NCBI GenBank assembly: GCA_032622095.1
Contig: CP136066.1
Location: forward strand, 146,163,559 to 146,227,558
Source of the DNA: Siphonodentalium dalli
Lineage: Eukaryota; Mollusca; Scaphopoda; Gadilida; Siphonodentaliidae
DNA length: 64,000 nucleotides
Direction of reading: 5' to 3'
A program made the translations under genes and the position numbers. The notes under the pieces are model-generated. The model saw only the letters and a list, made by a program, of their open reading frames with translations, had not been told where the DNA came from and ran no database searches. Shown here piece after piece: positions 37,686 through 49,580 of the stretch (positions within the stretch are counted from its first letter, which is position 1; every line of letters begins with the position of its first letter).

Positions 37686-37944
37686 TTAACCCCTTTCTAT
37701 ACTAAATTGATTGTACCACTTAGTAATACAAGTATACATTGGAATGGTATATTTTTCAATTGGAGGGATGTCCGGCTGATATAACCAGACGACATATTAT
37801 ACAAGTGCAGCAGGAGTCCTAGTTATTAAAGGAAATGTTCGGATAATAAGTTCAACAAACGATCTACGGTTGTTTTATTGAACTTATTATCTGAACATTT
37901 CCTTATGGATGACTACTCACCATGCAATGAGTGTTCATTGTTAA
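37686..37944 (+). mobile_element. MITE family E with central hairpin, probable 3' UTR
   Basis: TTAACCCCTTTCTATACTAAAT at the left, TTAA at 37941-37944 on the right. At the centre, 37831-37902 is a hairpin of about 30-bp arms (GGAAATGTTCGGATAATAAG and its complement). It lies about 310 bp after the DUSP10-like stop codon. Confidence 0.7.
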
Positions 37945-38420
37945 GTCATGAATAATACTCGAACCTGGGCATGATATGCTTATTGTAGTTATGTCCTTAA
38001 GACTACCACGAACGACAATTTACCAGTTACAACATAATCATAATTTTGTTCTGATACGTTTCTATTCATCATCACATTTTTAAACGTAAAACACACGCCA
38101 AACCATAAGGTTATATATACAACATAATCTTTCATGCACGAACAGAAGTGATTCTATATAATGAGGGGAAAATATTCTCCTGAGTTCCTTCTTGTGTACT
38201 TTCAAATCTTCGAATATGTTTAGAATAATCTTACATCAACACATCATTTCTAGATCTCTGATTTTCTCGACGAGATATTCTGGACTATCATTTCCTATTT
38301 TAAAATCCGGAATTAAAATATCTTTATATAGTAAAGTTATGTTTTTTGTAACTGGTATCCTGATTATGACTATAACAGCGGTGTGTTTTGTGACCATTAT
38401 TTGGTCTGAAATACATGTCA

Positions 38421-38688
38421 TGTAATCCTTTCTATAGATACTAAATACTCATTGACGAGTAGTTCCCTTAGGAAATGTTCAGATAATAAGTTCAACAAAC
38501 GACCAGGTTGTTTGTTGAACTTATAATCTGAACATTTCCCAGCAATGAACACGAATCATTCTGATCTTGTATTATCTTTGTTCCTGTCTGTCGTCTGTTT
38601 TTTTTTGCATGAACAATGTATAATAGACAGTTCCAATGTATACTTTTATAACTGAGTTGGATAGTCCATTTCGTATATAAAGGGTTAA
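38421..38688 (-). mobile_element. MITE family E with central hairpin, opposite orientation
   Basis: Reverse-oriented copy: CTCATTGACGAGTAGTTCCC at the left, hairpin at 38471-38539, GTATACTTTTATAACTGAG, and AAAGGGTTAA at 38679-38688. The hairpin arms match those of the copy at 37686. Confidence 0.7.
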
Positions 38689-38910
38689 AGAGGATTCTGG
38701 TCTTGAGAAATCGGTGCTATATATCACTAATGTTAGTTCACACAATATTTGTTTCAGACGAGCTTCAATATAATATGCGAAGAAGAGATTTAGTTCACAT
38801 CTACCACAAGCACTTCTCAGTACATATAACTATATATTTTCTTATTCTTGTAAATAAACATATTATTTATTTGTGAATAGCATACACACAATATCAACCA
38901 ATTCCATTCC

Positions 38911-39127
38911 TACAGTAATGCTCTAATTAATCGACCTCTTAACCAAAGCAGAATTAAGTGTAACTTTTCAGGATTTATTCGGAAATATGGCTTGTTGCCA
39001 TTAATCGGAAAGCTCTCGCCGAGAGCTTTCCGATGAATGGCAACAAGCCATATTTCCGACTAAATCCTGAAAAGTTACCCATAATTCTGCTTTGGTTAAG
39101 AGGTCGATTAATTAGAGCATTACTGTA
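38911..39127. mobile_element. TA-flanked foldback MITE, family C, near-perfect palindrome
   Basis: TA|CAGTAATGCTCTAATTAAT at the left and its complement at the right, with arms of about 105 bp meeting at CTCTCGCCGAGAG. It begins about 50 bp after the candidate poly(A) signal of the DUSP10-like gene. Confidence 0.8.
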
Positions 39128-42007
39128 TATATACTGAATTACATCTGTAATGAATTTTATCCTCGTGGCAAAAAAAGGGAACAAGCATTCACAATATGCC
39201 TTCAAAGATCAGCACGAGTCTTTAATATTTTATTCATCAATTTCGTAGTGATTTTACGGTTTTTCGTGAAGTATCTAGTTTTTATTGGACCAGTGGCGCC
39301 AGAAATGGCTAGTCATCATATGTTTCACTTGGTAGTAGTATTCAATGTTATTGCAAATTAGCTGATAATATACACATGTTTTTTGCATTTGTACCTATAT
39401 TCTAGTTCTATTTCATTTTATTGGAAAAAAAACGACGCGGCAAAAAGATTAGCTGCGGAAATTTGCATTTTTATCATTGATGAAGTCTTCCAATAAAGGG
39501 AATTGTTGACAAATGTTCTTTTCAAAAGTTATCCAGCGAACTCACAATCAATTCTGACAGACCACAACATACTTGAGAAGGTGAACAGTATGGGGCTCAA
39601 ATCACAGAAAATTTCAAAAGTTTAGAAATTATTTTATTGATAAAAGCTTGGACCATTGCACCAGTTGCAATACATTACTTGGTACATTCACATGGTGAAT
39701 CTCTTTGGAACGATGTAGAGCCAATGAATCTTCCTGCATGCATCCATACTAAAATCTGCGAATCTCCAATTCAACTAACTTTGCAGTGAGTGGTCGGAGA
39801 AAAAAGAATAACTTGACAGTATACTGTAAAGTTTTTTCATTACAAATGATCGGCCCTGTCATTTTCCTTCTCTTAAATTTCGTACCCATGACGCATAATT
39901 CAAAAGGTGTGTGTCTTGGCGCTCTGCGGAGACAATATCCTGTATCCCATAGAGTCGCCTTAGAAAATTTCGAGAAACGTGTTAGTTATACTTACCTTTA
40001 GTGAGTCACTGAACATTGGTTTTATTAGTTGTAATATGTGTTCCAAGCTAATAATCTTGACAAACTCATCGCAATACGTGAAGTTGTTAATCGTTGTTCA
40101 ATTTTTGAGACCGTGTATATTATGTTGTAATTGTGTACACAAGACAATCACTTCATTGAAATTGAGATTTAGTGCCTTACAACACACATAAACTTCCTCG
40201 AACTCGTAATGTTGTATGGTCACGTGACAGGAATGGATATCGAGGGCAGAAACCACTTATAACGTTTTCGTGGAGCTGTTTCACTCTAAATACTGTTTTC
40301 ATCAGCCACAAATATCATCTCAAAGCAAAACAAATTCAGTTTGAGATGTAGGCATATATTTTTTGATATATTGCTACAGCTATACCAAATATATAACCGG
40401 ATATCGGAGTAAACGATAACATGTGTCAAATATGTTAATCCTATATAATCCTAATCATAAATTAGTCCAGTCTCTTTGAAAATCCCACAGGAATCCTAAA
40501 ATATTTGTCAGGATTTCCGTTGGCGTTTCAAAGAAACTTAAAATAGCCATGCCTTTTCAAGCTATAGTGCACAATATGGGAGGTACTAATAAGTGAACAC
40601 AACACTTGTCCTCCCATCACACCACGCATATATGGACCGGCAATTGCGTTATTTGTATTTGACTCGGCATTTGGAGTAATATAGCGTTTTACACTGAGAT
40701 AATGGTTTTGTCCCGTCCTCGACATCCAGTCCACCCTTCCTGAATTGAGATTACTTTAAATGTATTATGACTGATATATAAACGTTGTTGACTGTGCTCC
40801 CCGATCGTTGTGTGATTACCATATTATATCTCACCAATAAATCATATAATTCATATAATTATCTTCAATACTTGAATATCACGCCCTTGCAATGCCGGCC
40901 TTTGTCGGTTTACGGACTATATATGGATACTAAAATTATACAGCAGAAAGTAGTTGCATGACTTGAAAACTGGCAGCACAAGATTATTTAGTGTTTTAAT
41001 TTAGCAACTTTGAGCATTAATAATGCATATGTAATACAAAATAATACCTACAGTCTTTTGTCTGTATAGAAATATCGAATTTTCACTCGCGGCTTGCAAT
41101 CGCTCGAGAAAATTTGATAATTCTTTCCAGTCACGAATGAGATATTTCGGTATTAATTTAAAAGAAAAAAACTATATACGTATTCTCTATATATTACACA
41201 TATAAGGACAAGATAACATTGAGAGAATGGATTTGGCAGTAAGCGGATGCCTATTGTGGCCAATTAGGACACATGAATGATTATATGGCATCATTTATGA
41301 TGAAAATGTACTCATGAGATTTACTGAACACTTCACGTCTTGAATAAATTAACAGTAAAATTCATTTTACAAAAATTAGCTCATACACATAGAAGATTTA
41401 CTGATATTATTCACACAAAAAAAACTCAATATACAAAATATAAGACAGTCAGTGATAATCTTTCTGCACATTGCCGTTTATCCAATATTTCCCCAAAATT
41501 TAGTGTCCATAGTCCATAACGGGGAATTTATTGTCAGACCATTCAGTTTCACTAGGAGGTGTAGCGACACACAATTTTCAGGCGACAAAAAATATCAAGG
41601 TAAAATTGATCACGCTTCGCGGGTCAAAATATGTTGGTCAAGATGAAATACTTATATATGGACTATAGATATGTGTGTGGAAAATATAGTGATTTGCATT
41701 ATATCACAAAACAAGAGATGTTCCTCTAAAGAGCATTCGTTGATCGATTAAATTTTCCCTGATAAGATGACATTAAAGAGCGTTTAATGGAAGTTGGAAA
41801 ATTCCAATAACTTTATCCCACTTTTCAAAGCGAAGGTACAAAATTCATTAACCGAGTGCACTAAATTAGATTCGAGCCGAGCTCGAGGCTCGAATCAAAA
41901 TTAGTGGATGAGGTTAATAAATTTTGTTTAGAATTGCGACGCACTTGAGATCCATGTTATCATATAATCACATTTTAGCAAGGAAAATGATCTCATAAAG
42001 GCTGGGG
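39128..42007. other. Gene-free stretch
   Basis: 2.9 kb with no recognisable coding sequence. A reverse motif pair (TAAAGAGCATTCG at 41728, TAAAGAGCGTTTA at 41774) with CCCTGATAAG between them lies near 41750. At 41875-41900 a short perfect-looking palindrome reads GATTCGAGCCGAGCTCGAGG. Confidence 0.5.
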
Positions 42008-42509
42008 TTAAAGGCACGTGAGGCCTTAGTTGTCGAAAATATTCATATTTGTTCCAATCACCGTAAACAGAAAAACATTAAAACGCATACAGTTTCGTTC
42101 ATATATACCATGACCATCGCGTAAACAGCATGTTATCATAAAGATTTACTATATTTTACGTAAGCAAGAGCCTGATTGTGTTACAGAAGACAACACAATG
42201 CTGCTGGCTAATCACACACAAATGGCATAAACGCTCTTTATTCGTTCCATATCAGGAATTCACCCACAAAGAACGCTCTTTATGTTTACCATCATAATAT
42301 AAACAAACACCAGAAAAGTAACTTTTTATGCTTTTGTTTACATAACAATGGTAAAAAATATGACAATAACATACTGTTTATGCGATATTTCTTATTTGTA
42401 TACGGACAAAGTCTGCCTACATTTTGTTGTTCTTTCTGTTTGTGGCGGTTTTTGACGGGTGGAAATATTTTCACAGGATACCCACCGCCAAGGCCAACCG
42501 TACCTTTAA
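42008..42509 (+). mobile_element. TTAA foldback MITE, family A (full length)
   Basis: TTAA at 42008-42011 and 42506-42509, with both termini and the paired core motifs intact. Nearly identical by eye to the copy at 17426. Confidence 0.8.
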
Positions 42510-43286
42510 GCAAAAATTAATATCGATTTCCTTATCACAACCAAAGAGGAAAGGAAGACACATTCAACAAAAAATATTGTTCCATTTTAAATGTGTCTTT
42601 TCATGTAGACAAAGTTGTTCAACCATACTAATCACCCATGTTGATCTCAGTCAACACTAAATAACCCAACATAAATTGAATATCTTAACTAAATTCTTAT
42701 TAAAGGTGGATTATCTCTCTGTAAACATGTATTGTATAGTTACCGGGGTATAAAATATTAGGTATGAATCGAAGACCCCTGTCCGGAAATGCTTCTATCG
42801 ATTAATAGTGATTTTATTTCGAATATATTCTGGTCTAAAAAGGTGTCGTTGTTCAGCTAAAGAACAATAGTGGTTACTGTTAACAGATACCAGAAAATTT
42901 ATTGTGTAATTTTGTCACAAATAAACTTTAATTAGACTAATTGTCGCTTATTACTATGGAATAAAACAATCTGTACTAAAAATAGACAAATAAAGTTTCC
43001 CAATTAATCATAATAAAATATTCGAAATAATATCAATAATAATTGATAGAAGCCTCTCCGGACATGGGTCTTCAATTCATATTTATTATTTTATACCCAC
43101 GCAACTATTTCAAATTTGTTATTTAAAGAGATAATCCATCTTTAACATGGTAATAAAGTTCAGGCATTGACACAAATAGCATTGAGCTAAACCATACGTC
43201 ACTGCGCTTGGCGACAATTATACACGTGTGTCTTACTCAACCTATTAGGTCGGATTTAGGAGCTAATTGTGTGACAAATGGTTGTG

Positions 43287-43536
43287 TTAACCCTTTATTT
43301 GCAAAATAGATTTCCCCCATTCAGTTATAAAAGTATACATGTATATTGGAATGGTCTATCAACCATCTGGAGGGATGTTCAGTTAATATAAACAGATGGC
43401 AGACACACGAAAAGATAATCAGTGCAGACGGATTCCTATTCATTGGTGGGAGGGAAATGGTTAGAAAATAAGGTCGACAACGGCCGTTTCCTAAGAGAAC
43501 TACTCGTCAATGAGTATTCAGTGAAGAAATGATTAA
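43287..43536 (+). mobile_element. MITE family E copy
   Basis: TTAACCCTTTATTTGCAAAAT at the left, TTAA at 43533-43536 on the right, and the family interior (TATTGGAATGGTCTATCAA, GGAGGGATGTTCAG, CTACTCGTCAATGAGTATTC). This copy gives the best view of the family boundaries. Confidence 0.7.
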
Positions 43537-43554
43537 AAGAGTGACATATTACAT

Positions 43555-44035
43555 TGCCAACATATCCTCATGCAAATATGTTTATATATATTGGGCCTAA
43601 GTATTCACATAGGTTCATATTGACTTATTTGATTCTGAAATAAGCCCGTATAGTGGACTTATACCATTTATTCCGTTTTACGGTGCGGGCCACAATGAGA
43701 ACACTTTAGAAAGAGCGTACATCTGATATGTGGATTTATTATGGTAACTGTTATAAGGAGAGTAGAATAAGTAGATCAAATAAGGCCGATATGAACTTAT
43801 TTGAATTGAAATAAGTCCATGTGGAACTTATTTTTCTTATATTTCAGTCCCATGAAATAAGTTTAATATGAGCTTCTGTCACATGAAATAACTTCAATAT
43901 GAGCTTATTTCAGTCCCATGAAATAACTTCAATATGAGCTTATTTCAGTCACATCAGATAACAATAACTTCAATATGAGCTTATTTCAGTCCCATAAACT
44001 AAGTTCACGAGCTTATTTCCGCGAGAAAAGCTGAT
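43555..44035 (+). repeat. Family J with internal tandem array
   Basis: After GGTGCGGGCCACAATGAGAA the segment 43840-44010 repeats CCATGAAATAACTTCAATAT plus GAGCTTATTTCAGT several times with small changes; the unit is about 35 bp, longer where an extra TAACAATAAC is present. Confidence 0.7.
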
Positions 44036-44239
44036 ATTACTGGTTCGTCCATGTATGCGGTCGTCCGTTGATTGTTCATTTTAGGTTGATCAATTTAGAT
44101 AAATGACAATTTGACAAAATGTTCGTTTCCGGGTATTAACTTTGGTAAATGTGAAATGAATGGAATGGGATTTGCGTGTGCAAGTTCACAACCAAAATAA
44201 AGTTCGAGCACTGAACATCTATTTTTACCCGACTTCTGG

Positions 44240-44480
44240 TCCTTTTGAGACTTCGAAATTTGGGTTCTCTCGACTTCAAGTCGATAAGTTCAGTTAGGGC
44301 TGCATGTTCTCAACCAAACTACAATCTTAGTATATGTGGATGAATTTGGCCCCAACACATCCGTGCTTCTGGTTGTTAGGGATACATGTTCTATACCAAA
44401 CTCCAATCTTGGTATATGCGACCGAATTTGGTCCAAAAACATCCGTTAATTTTGACAGAATAATATATTTTGAGTTTCTG
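44240..44480 (+). repeat. Two diverged direct repeats of about 110 bp
   Basis: CATGTTCTCAACCAAACTAC and CATGTTCTATACCAAACTCC start at about 44304 and 44384; both continue with AATCTT.GTATATG and GAATTTGG.CC.A.ACATCCGT. Confidence 0.6.
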
Positions 44481-44673
44481 ACTCCCGGGTGATATCCTCA
44501 TGTACTATTGATCTAACGCGAGTATATAGCGTGCACAAGGTTGAAAACAATTATTTTGGGGTCGAAATTTATTCGACTAGTTTGAATTTGGGGTCACCAA
44601 ATTGTCGAAATGGTTAAGTCGAACACATGGATAACTCGAAATAATCCAACGGTGCCTTGCGATTCGAATTAAC

Positions 44674-44799
44674 GAAGTTTAACTGTATATGGTTGAAGTT
44701 TAACTGTATATGGTTGAAGTTTAACTGTATATGGTTGAAGTTTAACTGTATATGGTTGAAGTTTAACTGTATATGGTTGAAGTTTAACTGTATATGGTT
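44674..44799 (+). repeat. Perfect 21-bp tandem repeat, six copies
   Basis: The unit begins GAAGTTTAACTGTATATGG and ends TT; six identical copies start at 44674, 44695, 44716, 44737, 44758 and 44779. The unit keeps frame (21 = 7 codons), so a short open frame crosses it, but there is no other sign of coding. Confidence 0.9.
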
Positions 44800-46374
44800 G
44801 TTTCAACGCCATCAAACTTTGGTTTTGACTGATTTTTAGCCAGCGTTATGCGACCTCTGTTCGCATTTTTCCATGGACATTTTACATGTAGTTTCCAAAT
44901 GCTATGTATTTGAAATATAATTTTAAACAAGCCAACGGTGTGTGCCACGCATGGGAGGTCTCTTGTTGTGGCTATCAAGCAGACCGATGCGATTTATTCC
45001 GCATAAATTGCCATGTAAACAGTATAAGTGACTAAATCCGAACAGAATGCCCTTTCAAATGTTTTCGGCCTGTTGATTACAAATAATTCTTCATGTTTAA
45101 TTTTCACAGTGCGTTGGTTCAAGAAATTTTGACTAAAACTTTTAAAATTAGATGGGCCATTTATAGAAAGTATGACCATATGGTGGGTCCAACAGGAGGT
45201 TAAATCGAGTCATTGCTAATCACCACAAACAATGCAACATATTCATCTAAGTACCCATTCCTTTATCTCAGAACATGAGTAAACCAGGAAACCACAAAAC
45301 GGATTCCGTTTGTCATATGTAATCTGCAGATAGGTACAGAGTAAATCGAATTATTAATGAGGTTAACGTTAATTAGTGAATGTTATCAGCGGAGTTCTGC
45401 GAGCTCCCTCTCCATCTGGGTATCCACTCACAACATTCTTTTGTGATGTACCATGCACAGCACAAGCCGGCTCCGATCTTCCACTCTCACTTTCCCACGC
45501 TCTTGGAGAATTCTTTCACCATTCCTTCTGACTGACTCTTATTAACATATGACTAATGTATTTTCTGCATAGTACTTACATGATTATGCAATGCAGATAA
45601 TGAACCGAGTCAGCAGATTGGGAAAAATTACTTTAATACATAGTGCATGCACACGATTGTTCGATCATAAACAGCATGTTCAGTCTTCGAAATATAGTCA
45701 ACGAATGAAGAGCAGTATATATATATATATATCGGGGGGGGGGATGAGATATATTCAAAGGTGCGAGGCACGGGCTCAGTGGAACAAATCCCTTCTTTAT
45801 TTCACGGTCTTCTTTATTTCACGGTCCTTCGAGTATTTGGATATTAAATATGAGTCATCCTTGCGTACACTGGAATTGCGGGCTATGAAATTGGTAGACA
45901 TATACTATTTAATACAAGTAATTGTTTTATGCTCTCCCTTCAAAGACTTTCTGGACTATATATGCATGTTACAGACTAGTGCAAACATTTTGTTTTCGTT
46001 TTTCATAAGATTAATTTATACAGTTTATATAAGATTTAAATTCGGCTATTGTTCTAAAATGTTAATGATTTTTTTTTCGCGCGTTCCACCATACTCCATA
46101 CAGTGCATACCAAAATGTTTTCTGTCTCAATTTGATTATCATCACAATATTTAATATAGTCACTTGTCCTATGATATTTTGGGTTGTCTATATCTGCTTT
46201 TTTCAATTTCAAGACAATGAAGATAAGTAAATTTAAAGATGTCCTATATCCAATTTGACACCAGAAAACAAAGGCATCGAATCTGAGTTCACTTATGGGA
46301 GGTATTGTAGTTCAAAATCTAATTTCAGCATAACAGTCGACAATGGCGGCGTTACCCATCAATGGTGTATACTA
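44800..46374. other. No convincing gene
   Basis: The longest frame (45591-46154, 187 codons) runs through an (AT)n stretch and a G run, is Ile/Phe/Tyr-rich and matches nothing I know; I treat it as chance. Confidence 0.45.
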
Positions 46375-46836
46375 TAGGAATCAGGGAGCTAAATGTGTTC
46401 TAGAGTCGGGGAGCGAGTACACCGTGGAACCCTAAAGGTGAAGGTAACTGAAGAATGACCTTCACCTGATACATGCGACACGTTATTAAAGGATGACATC
46501 GCGTTTATTTGATTTGTACATAATATCTAAATAATTTAAACTGGTGAATGAATGGGGGAACGGATTTTTGTGAGCGGGAAATGTATTTAACTAGCTGTTG
46601 TAGATCTGGGGTTTTCCAGATCAAATTTGGCTGTGAGATAGCCCTGTCGTACACTTGGGGATTTATTTTAAAAAGTAAACACATGACCTATGATTTTTCT
46701 TGCATTTTCGTGATCAACTGGTGTCAATCTAGCTGGGTAAATATCACTGGTATGGCCTGCAGGCTTCAATTCAGCGAATTTGGCCGAAACGTTAACACTG
46801 TCGCCTATGGGAAACCATTTAGTTCCGTGATTCCTA
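46375..46836 (+). mobile_element. TA-flanked MITE, family K, copy 1
   Basis: Starts TAGGAATCAGGGAGCTAAAT and ends ATTTAGTTCCGTGATTCCTA, an inverted repeat of about 20 bp with two or three mismatches. The body is almost identical to 47726-48191. The 100-codon open frame at 46548-46850 runs through the element end and is not a convincing gene. Confidence 0.75.
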
Positions 46837-47725
46837 TAAGAAAAATTTGAATTTTACGAAATTTCACGTCTCACCGTGATAAGTTGTTATTTCCATATTT
46901 TCTTTTTTTCAAATGATAATGACCACATTTTGGACAGATTTAAAGAAGAAACGCATGGATTCGCCTGTAGATAGTAAAGAAAGTGATAAATCTGGTAATT
47001 TTGCATGGATGTCAGGTACCATTAGGGGGTCAGGGGGTCTAAAGCCCCCCTCCCCACAATTTTAAGGAGTGTTAGCCCCCCCCCCCCATTGGGAAAATGT
47101 GTCATTTGACCCAATTAAGCTTTTCCGGCACCCAGTAGCCTTATCTGGGACCGTAGCCCCACCCCAAGTCGGGGGGGGGGGGGTGATGGCATCACCACTA
47201 GAGTTACTGTCGTGCAAAACTGTCATGGCAGCTTTGTTAAACAGACAGTATGCCCTGCCATCTGGTAACATTTCATGCCTGAGGCTGTGTCTGATGTTGT
47301 ATCATAATGTTTCGATATTTAAATTGACTTATGGTTGCTTTACATTGCTATTAAAATATTTTTTTTTTTTATTTTCTGTTAATTTTGGTAAATATTTACT
47401 ATAAATTGCCAAATTCTGCATGAAAAGGGTTTAAAATTGGACAATATATCCCTCTCAAAATGTATATTAACATTTCCTCTTCAATTTAGTAATATTATGG
47501 TATATAAGGACATACTTCAGTTATACAAGATGCATTAGCTAGTAAAATTTAAAAAAAAGCTAATTTTTTTGGCTTTATTTTGAGGATTGACACTAATTTT
47601 CAGGATGCCTCATATTGGAAAAATAAACCACTACTGCTCGATATAATCCATTTTTGATTTCAGTAAGGTCTATATTTTGATAAAATACTATAAGAAACGC
47701 TGTTATTCACACATATACATATATG

Positions 47726-48191
47726 TAGGAATCAGGGAGCTAAATGTGTTCTAGAGTCGGGGAGCGAGTACACCGTGGAACCCTAAAGGTGAAGGTAACT
47801 GAAGAATGACCTTCACCTGATACATGCGACACGTTATTAAAGGATGACATCGCGTTTATTTGATTTGTACATCATATCTAAATAATTTAAACTGGTGAAT
47901 GAATGGGGGAACGGATTTTTGTGAGCGGGAAATGTATTTAACTAGCTGTTGTAGATCTGGGTTTTTCCAGATCAAATTTGGCTGTGAGATAGCCCTGTCG
48001 TACACTTGGGGATTTATTTAAAAAAGTAAACACATGACCTATGATTTTTCTTGCATTTTCGTGATCAACTGGTGTCAATCTAGCTGGGTAAATAAACATC
48101 ACTGGTATGGCCTGCAGGTTTCAATTCAGCGAATTTGGCCGAAACGTTAACACTGTCGCCTATGGGAAACCATTTAGTTCCGTGATTCCTA
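47726..48191 (+). mobile_element. TA-flanked MITE, family K, copy 2
   Basis: Same orientation and same termini as the copy at 46375, differing by a few substitutions and a small insertion (AAC in the GGGTAAATA segment). Flanks differ, so this is transposition and not a local tandem duplication. Confidence 0.75.
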
Positions 48192-48327
48192 AACACATAT
48201 GGCGGTTGGAAGTCTGAAATTGTACTCGCTTCTGTTTATATCCCGGTCCAGTGTTGGGGATCCAAATTTGTTGATAATACGTCACATAGTGGTATATGGA
48301 CATCGTATGATCCAGACAGACTTACTG

Positions 48328-48588
48328 TTAACCCTTTCATAACAGAAACTGTGCTGGTGCGGCATTAAAGATCATGTCCCAGTACATTGTCTTATATATG
48401 CGAGTATCCATAGGGTGCATCGAATATAAAAGAGAATACACTTGATTACAATGTCAAGATAAATATGAATATGCTACTGAATTCTCTTATATATATGCTA
48501 GGTTCCCTATGAGAGACTCGCATATCTAAGAGAATGCATTGGCAGTTTTTCGCTAAATTTCTGGGAGCTCCAGTCACGGAAGGGTTAA
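48328..48588. mobile_element. TTAA hairpin MITE, family G
   Basis: TTAACCCTTTCAT at the left and GGAAGGGTTAA at the right. Inner inverted segments (ATATGCGAGTATCCATAGGG against CCCTATGAGAGACTCGCATAT) give a foldback shape. Confidence 0.65.
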
Positions 48589-48714
48589 GTCTGAGGATTT
48601 CGAATATTTGTAATTAGCATGGAACAATAAAGCTCGTCCCTTATTAGTGTAATCCTTCTAGGTAAAACTATAAAGAGCGTTTGACTCACTTCTGTGAGAA
48701 AAATTGAAATACGC

Positions 48715-48860
48715 ACATAATCGGCCTATATATAATGTAAAATAGGTACATAATGTGATTATTTGATTCTGAAATAAGCAGATCCTGGCCGTTATTTCGT
48801 TTTATGGCACGGGCCACAGTGAAAACACGTATTAAAGTGCGTATACCTAAACAGTCGTGA
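48715..48860 (+). repeat. Family J fragment
   Basis: TGATTCTGAAATAAGCAG and GGCACGGGCCACAGTGAAAA identify it as the end portion seen at 43620-43730. Confidence 0.5.
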
Positions 48861-49580
48861 GTTGGCTAATGTGTGTCATTTTCCGCACATATCGTGCTTG
48901 GGATCGCCACATTATGAGTCGATATTGAGACTAAAACGCTCTAACAGCACATTATCGACTCAAAATGAGGAGATTCTAAGCAGATTATCTACTCAGACCA
49001 AGTTCTATTATAAGCATACAATGTGCGGGTTTTCGGGAGAACAGCCTGGGAAATTTTGTATGATATTTGCAAGTTATATCAGACTATATGACCATATGCT
49101 TGCATAATTATGGAACCAAAGTTAAACCACCAAAGGATGGGCCAATGGACTCTAATCGTAATTCCGTGTATATGAATTAGGCCAAATCCTTAATCCAGGT
49201 ATATGAGAAATCCAAGATTCATTATGTAAACAAACGATTTCACCGCCTTATTGTTTTAAATCCCACTAAAATGTAAGAATCTGTTTGTTTTGTACCAAAT
49301 TAGAATATAAACTACCAACACCAAAAGTACTCAAAAGTGAAGCTATTTCTATGTTGTCGAGAGGGGAAATGGGGGGGGGGGGGGCGTTTTACTGAAATTA
49401 TCTGTTATATTTCTTGACCCCGTCGGAGCTCTCCGCTTGAGATACTAGATAGAGAAGCATGTCCATTGCATAATGTTTATATCATTTATAAGATGTCATC
49501 GTGTCCAATTTAATGAAGGTCAGTGTCATTTAGCTTTCCCATTTGACCGAATTAGCATTGATCTGAATGTATCATTGAGA

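Larger units (their letters stand above)
37376..38860 (+). other. Probable DUSP10-like 3' UTR and flank
   Basis: The first canonical AATAAA that I find after the stop is at 38853-38858, so the 3' UTR could reach about 38875. That would place two hairpin MITEs (37686-37944 and 38421-38688) inside the transcript. A weaker ATTAAA at about 37826 could end it earlier. The true poly(A) site is not visible from sequence alone. Confidence 0.4.

Noticed and set aside
45591-46154. 187-codon open frame
   Set aside because: Crosses an AT microsatellite and a G run, AT-driven composition, no domain, no splice signals of note.
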